Origin: Solirubrobacteraceae bacterium
Lineage (GTDB): Bacteria > Actinomycetota > Thermoleophilia > Solirubrobacterales > Solirubrobacteraceae
Direction: 5' to 3'
NCBI GenBank assembly: GCA_016462625.1
Contig: JAEMSV010000054.1
Location: 1-26,313 of the forward strand
Length of the DNA stretch: 26,313 bases
Shown: positions 22,064 to 26,313 of the stretch, piece after piece
Position numbering within the stretch: position 1 is the first letter of the stretch
Layout of the letters: each line of letters begins with the position of its first letter
Program-made: the position numbers and the translations under genes
Notes under the pieces: generated by a model
What the model saw: only the letters and a program-made list of their open reading frames with translations
Told to the model about the DNA's origin: nothing
Database searches by the model: none

Positions 22064-23251
22064 ATGTCTGTCTCTGAGGCCGCGTGGCCCGAGCTTCCGG
22101 CGCGTCTGGCGCCCGCGATGCGCGAGGCACTGCCGGCGTTGTCTGCGGAGATCGTCGAAGCGATCGTGGAGGCGGTCCCCGCCTACCGGCGCCCGCTGCG
22201 CGGCGAGTTCGCCCAGGGGATCCAGCTGGGCGTGGACCAGTCGCTGCGGCGGTTCGTCGACCTCGTCGAGGACCCGACCGCGGACATCACGCAGATGCAC
22301 GACGTCGTCCGCCGGCTCGGCGCGGCCGAGCAGCGGGCGGGACGCAGCCTCGAGGCGCTCCAGTCGGCTTACCGCGTCGGGACGCGGATCTCGTGGCAGT
22401 CGCTGGGACGGGTGGCCAGCTCGGGCGGCTGCGAGCCCGCCGAAGTGCAGCAGCTGGCGGAGGCGCTGTTCCTCTACATCGATCGCCTCGCCGACCTGAC
22501 CGTCGAGGGCTACGCGGGCGCGCAGGCCGAGCAGGCCGGCGAGCGCGCGCGCCGGCGCCGCGCCGCGGTGCACGCGCTGCTCGCGCAGCCCCAGGACGTC
22601 GCCGCACTCGCGGACGCCGCGCGGGAGGCCGGCTGGCAGGTCCCCGACCGCCTCGCGGTCGCCGTCGTCGCCGACGAGGCCGCCGCCCTGCGCGTCGCGC
22701 GGCAGCTCGGCCCCCGCGCGCTGGTCGCCGGCTACGGGACCGACCTCGAGGTCGTGGTCATCTGGCCGGATCCCGACGGGCCCGGACGCGCCACCGAGCT
22801 GCGGACCGTGCTCGCCGAGGCAAAGGCCCCCGCCGGGATCGGCACCGGGGTCGAACCGGCCGAGGCGCATCGCTCGTTGCTGCTGGCACGGCGCTGCCTG
22901 CGCCTCGGCGGCCGCGGGGTGCTCGGCGACGGGCCGTGGAGCAGCGACGACCACCTCGCGGCGGTCGCCCTGGGCGCCGCGGAGCTCGAGCTCGAGGAGC
23001 TGGCCCGCGCGCGGCTCGCGCCGTTCGCGACCCTGCGCCCGGCGGCCGCGACACGTCTGCAGGACACACTGCTTGCGTGGCTGGCAGCCGCCGGCCACCG
23101 TCCGACCGTCGCGTTGATGCTCCACATCCATCCCCAGACGGTGCGCTACCGGATGGGGCAGCTGCGCGAACTCCTCGGCGAGACCCTCGACGACCCGGAC
23201 GCGCGCTTCGAGCTGGAGCTCGCGCTCCGCGCCCGGGCGCTGGGGGTCTAG
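22064..23251 (+). CDS. PucR-family transcriptional regulator (RsbR-like N-terminal region, PucR C-terminal HTH)
   Basis: The protein has 395 residues. The C-terminal helix-turn-helix at about 333-392 is diagnostic of PucR/CdaR regulators: LQDTLLAWLAAAGHRPTVAL, then LHIHPQTVRYRMGQLRELLG and LDDPDARFELELALRA. The middle (about 195-330) looks like the GGDEF-like CdaR region (AVAVVADEAAALRVARQLGP, then PAGIGTGVEPAEAHRSLLLA). The N-terminal 150 residues are helical (MREALPALSAEIVEAIVEAV, later LQSAYRVGTRISWQSL) and match the RsbT co-antagonist-like part often seen in actinobacterial PucR proteins. The inducer is unknown. Divergence from the desaturase at 85 bp suggests it controls membrane unsaturation, an inference. 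TACTCT at 22049-22054 predicts a start three bases before the ATG; AGGTGA overlaps as a possible ribosome site. Its stop shares CTAG with the next gene. Confidence 0.88.
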   Translation: MSVSEAAWPELPARLAPAMREALPALSAEIVEAIVEAVPAYRRPLRGEFAQGIQLGVDQSLRRFVDLVEDPTADITQMHDVVRRLGAAEQRAGRSLEALQSAYRVGTRISWQSLGRVASSGGCEPAEVQQLAEALFLYIDRLADLTVEGYAGAQAEQAGERARRRRAAVHALLAQPQDVAALADAAREAGWQVPDRLAVAVVADEAAALRVARQLGPRALVAGYGTDLEVVVIWPDPDGPGRATELRTVLAEAKAPAGIGTGVEPAEAHRSLLLARRCLRLGGRGVLGDGPWSSDDHLAAVALGAAELELEELARARLAPFATLRPAAATRLQDTLLAWLAAAGHRPTVALMLHIHPQTVRYRMGQLRELLGETLDDPDARFELELALRARALGV

Positions 23252-23805
23252 GTCGTCGGCGGCGGCGTGGCGGCCTTCGAGGTCGTGAACGTCGACACCT
23301 GGGGCAGGCCGTGGTAGTTCGGACCCCCCTGGTCGCGCAGGGCGCAGCTGCAGTACGAGGCGGTCGCGACCAGGGCGTACAGCCGGCCCGGCCGCAGGGC
23401 GCCGAGGAACTGGAGGCCGAACGTCGTGGGAAGCTCGCCCTCCGGGGACGTGACGATCGGAACCCGGCCCGGACCGGCCGGGAGGATGTACTGAATGAGC
23501 GGGCTGGGCACGGGGATGTAGGCGCTGCCTACCCCTTTGCCGGACAACACATCGTGGACCCCGAAGCTCACGTCGGCCGGCTTGGACAGGCGGAAGACGA
23601 GCGACGCGCCGACCGGGGCACCCGCGGCGTCGACCGGAACGCGCCCCGGGCTCATCCGCACGCCGGTGAGCAGGTTCGGCTGGAGCTGCGCAAGCACTGG
23701 TGGCAGCTTCGGCAGAGCCGCCTGCGTGGGGGCCGCCGCCGCAACCACCGCGACGCAGGCTATGGCCCCTGAGACAAGAAGGGTTCGGACTGGGCGAGAG
23801 CGCAT
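23248..23805 (-). CDS. Secreted protein of unknown function
   Basis: I do not recognise the family. The protein has 185 residues from the ATG at 23805. An N-terminal signal peptide is clear (RSRPVRTLLVSGAIACVAVV, cut near TQA at residue 29). The mature part is beta-like, with SLVFRLSKPADVSFGVHDV, an ILPAGPGRVPI segment, then LRPGRLYALVATASY and a C-S-C pair near residue 150. It ends in a Thr/Pro tail (ATPPPTT). FRLSKPADVSF followed by a LPAG..R and LxPGxYxL pattern resembles the Ig-like secreted domains common in these actinobacteria. I chose the internal ATG because the upstream extension to 23838 contains the TACGTT -10 box, which puts the transcript start one base before this ATG. It converges on the PucR gene with a four-base overlap. 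Confidence 0.75.
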   Translation of the reverse strand: MRSRPVRTLLVSGAIACVAVVAAAAPTQAALPKLPPVLAQLQPNLLTGVRMSPGRVPVDAAGAPVGASLVFRLSKPADVSFGVHDVLSGKGVGSAYIPVPSPLIQYILPAGPGRVPIVTSPEGELPTTFGLQFLGALRPGRLYALVATASYCSCALRDQGGPNYHGLPQVSTFTTSKAATPPPTT

Positions 23806-23812
23806 GCCGTAC

Positions 23813-23820
23813 AACGTACA
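23813..23820 (-). promoter_or_regulatory. Near-leaderless -10 box of the 185-residue secreted protein gene
   Basis: TGTACGTT on the minus strand; the predicted +1 is 23806, one base before the ATG at 23805. Confidence 0.45.
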
Positions 23821-23901
23821 TTCGCGCCTGAAGGACATTCGTGAATCCCGTTCACGGCCAGACGACCGGGCCCCGCCGCCCCCACCTGCGACGATGGATC
23901 C

Positions 23902-25071
23902 ATGGGCGGCGGCTCCTCCATCCAGCTCGTCCGGCTCTTCGGGATCCGGATCGGCGCCAGCTTCAGCTGGTTCTTCGTCCTGTTCCTGCTGATCTGGCTG
24001 CTCAGCAGCTACTTCGCGGACATCTCAGGCGACACCACCACCGGGTTCCTGCTCGCCGTCTCCGCCGCGGTCCTGTTCTTCGTCTCATTGACGCTGCACG
24101 AGCTCGGCCACGCGCTCGTCGCGCGCCGCGAGGGGATCGATGTCGTCGGCATCGACCTGTGGTTCTTCGGCGGCGTGGCGAAGATGAGCCGCGACACCAA
24201 CTCCCCCGGCGAGGAGTTCCGCGTCGCCGGCGCCGGGCCGGCGGTGACGCTGATCATCACGCTCGTCTGCGTCGTGCTCCTGGCGATCCTCGATTCCCCG
24301 AGCGCCGCGGGCGAGGCGCTGACGTTCGGCGCCGATCCGGGCGCGTCGAGCGGCGAGGCGCTCGTCGGATACCTCGGCGCGGTCAACGCGTTCCTGCTCA
24401 TCTTCAACCTCATCCCCGCGTTCCCGCTGGACGGCGGCCGCCTCGCGCGCGCGCTCGTGTGGAAGGTGACCGGCGACCGGAACAAGGCCACCCGCGCCGC
24501 GGGATACACCGGGCAGGGGCTCGCCTACCTGATGATCGGCCTCGGCCTGGCGATGGCCTTCGTCTACAACGACCCGTTCGGGGGCATCTGGCTCGCCGTC
24601 CTCGGCTGGTTCCTCGCATCGGCGGCACGCAGCGCCGTCGTCGGCACCGCGTTCACGGAGCGGCTCGACGGGATCACGGTCGAGGACATCATGGATCGCG
24701 AGCCCGTGACCATCCCAGCCGACGTCCCGGCCCTCCGAGCGCAGGACGAGTGGTTCCTGCGCTACCGCTGGGCGTGGTTCCCGGTCACCGACGCCGCGGG
24801 GACGTTCCTCGGCCTGCTGCGCTCCGAGCGCGTCGACGGCGCCGTCGCGGCCGGCCAGCCCATGCTCGCCGCGGGCGAGCTCCTCGACGAGGACGCCGCC
24901 ACCTGGCGGGTCCGCGCCGACGAGCCGCTGGAGTCCCTGCTCGGCAACCCCGAGCTCCGCCAGCTCGGGGCGCTGATGGCGGTGGATCCCGACGGGCGCC
25001 TGCGCGGGGTCGTCACGATCCAGCAGGTGCAGCGCGCCCTCACGGCCGCGCTGCCCAACCGCGCCGCCTGA
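23902..25071 (+). CDS. Site-2-protease-like membrane metalloprotease (M50) with CBS domains
   Basis: The protein has 389 residues. The zinc site H66-E67-x2-H70 (HELGH) lies in a membrane helix, and the third ligand is D177 in PAFPLDGGR. The signature GGVAKM and the ARREGIDVVGIDLWFFGG stretch are typical of bacterial S2P homologues of the CBS type. Membrane helices lie at about 20-38, 49-72, 108-130, 155-173, 199-216 and 222-240. Residues about 255-380 form two CBS motifs (VEDIMDREPVTIPADVPALR and the later MAVDPDGRLRGVVTIQQVQR) that may bind adenine nucleotides and regulate activity. Such proteases cleave anti-sigma factors or other membrane proteins; no partner is adjacent. No Shine-Dalgarno is visible; GACGAT at 23890-23895 would give an exactly leaderless start but is a poor -10. 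It converges on the next gene with a 3-bp gap. Confidence 0.92.
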   Translation: MGGGSSIQLVRLFGIRIGASFSWFFVLFLLIWLLSSYFADISGDTTTGFLLAVSAAVLFFVSLTLHELGHALVARREGIDVVGIDLWFFGGVAKMSRDTNSPGEEFRVAGAGPAVTLIITLVCVVLLAILDSPSAAGEALTFGADPGASSGEALVGYLGAVNAFLLIFNLIPAFPLDGGRLARALVWKVTGDRNKATRAAGYTGQGLAYLMIGLGLAMAFVYNDPFGGIWLAVLGWFLASAARSAVVGTAFTERLDGITVEDIMDREPVTIPADVPALRAQDEWFLRYRWAWFPVTDAAGTFLGLLRSERVDGAVAAGQPMLAAGELLDEDAATWRVRADEPLESLLGNPELRQLGALMAVDPDGRLRGVVTIQQVQRALTAALPNRAA

Positions 25072-25074
25072 CCC

Positions 25075-26103
25075 CTACGGCGTCGTGAACGCCGTGTTCG
25101 TGTCGTTGATCAGTCGCGTCGTTAGCCCGAGCGTCGGCAGGAGCGTCGAGCCGTTGATCGACACGCCCGAGAGCTTCACGGAGATGGATTCGATCGACGC
25201 GCCCCGGAACGCGAACGCGCCGGAGACCGTGGCCTTCAGCCGCACCGTCGGCAGCGGGCTCGTCCGCACGTCCACGCCGCCCGTGCCCTTGAACGCGAGC
25301 GCGAGGCTCTTGCCATCGGGGCTCGTGATCGAGCCGGCGACGTTGCTCAGAGCGGTCGTGACGGTGCTCGACCCGACCTTGGTCGTGAACAGCGTGAGCT
25401 TGCTGATCTCGATGCCCGCGTCGAGCGAGACCTGCCCGTCGTCCACCGAGATATCCGCGTGGAACGGGCGGCCGTCGAACACGCCGGCGCGGCCGAGCGT
25501 GCACGGCGTCGCGAGGCCTTCGGCCGACAGCTCGAAGTTCCGCTCATTGAGGATCAGCGCGCTCGCGGTCGCGGTGAGCGACCCCGTCGTGCAGTCGAGC
25601 TTCAGCCCGCCGCTGAACCCGATGCCCTTGGCGGTCCAGCTGACCGCGCCGCCGAGGATCGAGACGCCGGGAATGATCTCGATCGGCCCTGTCAGCTCAC
25701 CGGTGATGCCCGACACCGGGATCGGCTTGAAGATGTCGCTTCCTGTGATCGTGCCGCCGGCCCCGATGCGCCCGCCGTTGAACGGCAGATTCTCGAGCCC
25801 GGCGGTGAACGAGTAGCTGCGATTCCAGCGGATGACGCCGGACAGCCGCGCGTACCCGGCGGTGGCCTTGAACGAGAGACCGCTGGTGCTCGGACTCACG
25901 ACGAACGACCACGACCCCGACCCGGGCGCCTTCGGCACCGCGGCGGCCGGAATCGGCAGACCGGTGGCGGCCGCGAGCGACTGCCCCTCACCGGTGTTCT
26001 CCGGCGTGATGTCCTCCGCAAGCGCCGGAGCGGTGCCGCCCGCCAGACAGGCGACTGTGAGACCTGCGAGCGCGAACGCGCGCACGCCGCGTGACTTCCT
26101 CAT
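25075..26103 (-). CDS. Secreted beta-rich protein of unknown function
   Basis: I do not recognise the family. The protein has 342 residues. A signal peptide covers about 1-29 (GVRAFALAGLTVACLAGGTA, cut after ALA). The mature part has many short Ser/Thr/Gly strands: FKATAGYARLSGVIRWNRSY, then FTAGLENLPFNGGRIGAGGT, a GITGELTGPIEIIPGV segment, and C-terminal ISVKLSGVSINGSTLLPTLG. Two cysteines (in LDCTTG and TPCTLG) may pair. No anchor, repeat unit or catalytic motif is evident. The layout suggests a beta-solenoid or beta-sandwich surface protein. GGGGAGGA lies five bases before the ATG, and a promoter (CTGACG, 18-bp spacer, TAGGGT) sits at 26169-26140, so the mRNA has a leader of about 30 bases. 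It is convergent with the M50 protease gene. Confidence 0.78.
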   Translation of the reverse strand: MRKSRGVRAFALAGLTVACLAGGTAPALAEDITPENTGEGQSLAAATGLPIPAAAVPKAPGSGSWSFVVSPSTSGLSFKATAGYARLSGVIRWNRSYSFTAGLENLPFNGGRIGAGGTITGSDIFKPIPVSGITGELTGPIEIIPGVSILGGAVSWTAKGIGFSGGLKLDCTTGSLTATASALILNERNFELSAEGLATPCTLGRAGVFDGRPFHADISVDDGQVSLDAGIEISKLTLFTTKVGSSTVTTALSNVAGSITSPDGKSLALAFKGTGGVDVRTSPLPTVRLKATVSGAFAFRGASIESISVKLSGVSINGSTLLPTLGLTTRLINDTNTAFTTP

Positions 26104-26139
26104 GATTGTCCTCCCCCGAAGACCCTTGAACGTGGCGCG

Positions 26140-26169
26140 ACCCTACAGACGCAAGACACCGCGCGTCAG
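26140..26169 (-). promoter_or_regulatory. Promoter of the 342-residue secreted protein gene
   Basis: CTGACG (26169-26164), an 18-base spacer and TAGGGT (26145-26140) on the minus strand. The leader is about 30 bases with a strong GGGGAGGA ribosome site. Confidence 0.55.
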
Positions 26170-26174
26170 TTTTT

Positions 26175-26188
26175 CGGCGTGAACGCCG
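26175..26188. promoter_or_regulatory. Dyad just upstream of the -35, candidate operator
   Basis: CGGCGT-GA-ACGCCG, a perfect 6-bp dyad flanked by a T-run (26170-26174), immediately upstream of the -35 box at 26169-26164. Confidence 0.35.
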
Positions 26189-26291
26189 TTCGCGCCCCGA
26201 AATCTAATCCCGTCCTCAGCGGTCCGATTTCCCAGCAACGGCGGGGGATTGGGCCCATCCGGGCAGACGTCTGAGTCGGGGGTCGAACGTA

Positions 26292-26297
26292 TAGAGT
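26292..26297 (+). promoter_or_regulatory. Possible -10 box for a gene beyond the window end
   Basis: TAGAGT within CGTATAGAGT, oriented out of the window. The predicted +1 is 26304, so a downstream gene may begin just past the edge. The remainder of 26189-26313 shows no gene. Confidence 0.35.
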
Positions 26298-26313
26298 CCG
26301 TCGCCGTCCCCCA

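Overview
The window is about 70% G+C, densely packed and free of rRNA, tRNA, insertion sequences, phage genes and CRISPR. I find 21 protein-coding genes, with no gene-free gap over 300 bases. The content points to a high-GC actinobacterium, most likely of the class Thermoleophilia (Solirubrobacterales: Solirubrobacter, Conexibacter, Patulibacter types). This placement is an inference from the giant secreted repeat proteins with 'C..AQF....CP..S.IG' motifs, the small four-cysteine protein and the overall base and codon use. No marker gene in the window proves it.

Layout. 27-1298: an R2lox-type di-metal oxidase fused to an SCP2 lipid-binding domain. 1306-4050, all on the minus strand: an LmeA-like (DUF2993) lipid-binding protein, a TetR regulator, a small single-pass membrane protein and an MBL-fold hydrolase. 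4200-12716: two adjacent secreted modular proteins of 1851 and 983 residues that share one architecture. 12713-14171, minus: a four-cysteine mini-protein and an FMN-dependent alpha-hydroxy-acid oxidase. 14219-17503, plus: an atypical SDR coupled to an SRPBCC protein, then a coiled-coil/AT-hook/winged-helix DNA-binding protein, then a secreted seven-bladed FG-GAP propeller. 17577-19817, minus: the TCA-cycle pair icd-mdh. 19921-21978, minus: two paralogous membrane fatty-acid desaturases, divergent from a PucR-type regulator at 22064-23251. 23248-26103: a secreted protein, a site-2-protease-like M50 metalloprotease with CBS domains, and another secreted protein of unknown function.

How the genes may work together. 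Lipid handling recurs: R2lox oxidases bind a long-chain fatty acid, SCP2 and DUF2993 domains bind lipids, and two desaturases sit beside a divergent regulator. The other theme is the cell surface: five secreted proteins and a membrane protease. Only icd-mdh is plainly central metabolism.

Expression signals. Nine of the 21 genes have a TANNNT -10 box placed so that transcription would start 0-4 nt before the start codon, so leaderless mRNAs look common. Seven others have a recognisable Shine-Dalgarno, two of them weak or distant. Stop use is unusual for such high G+C: 14 of 21 genes end in TAG, five in TGA and two in TAA. Two convergent gene pairs stop inside one shared CTAG.
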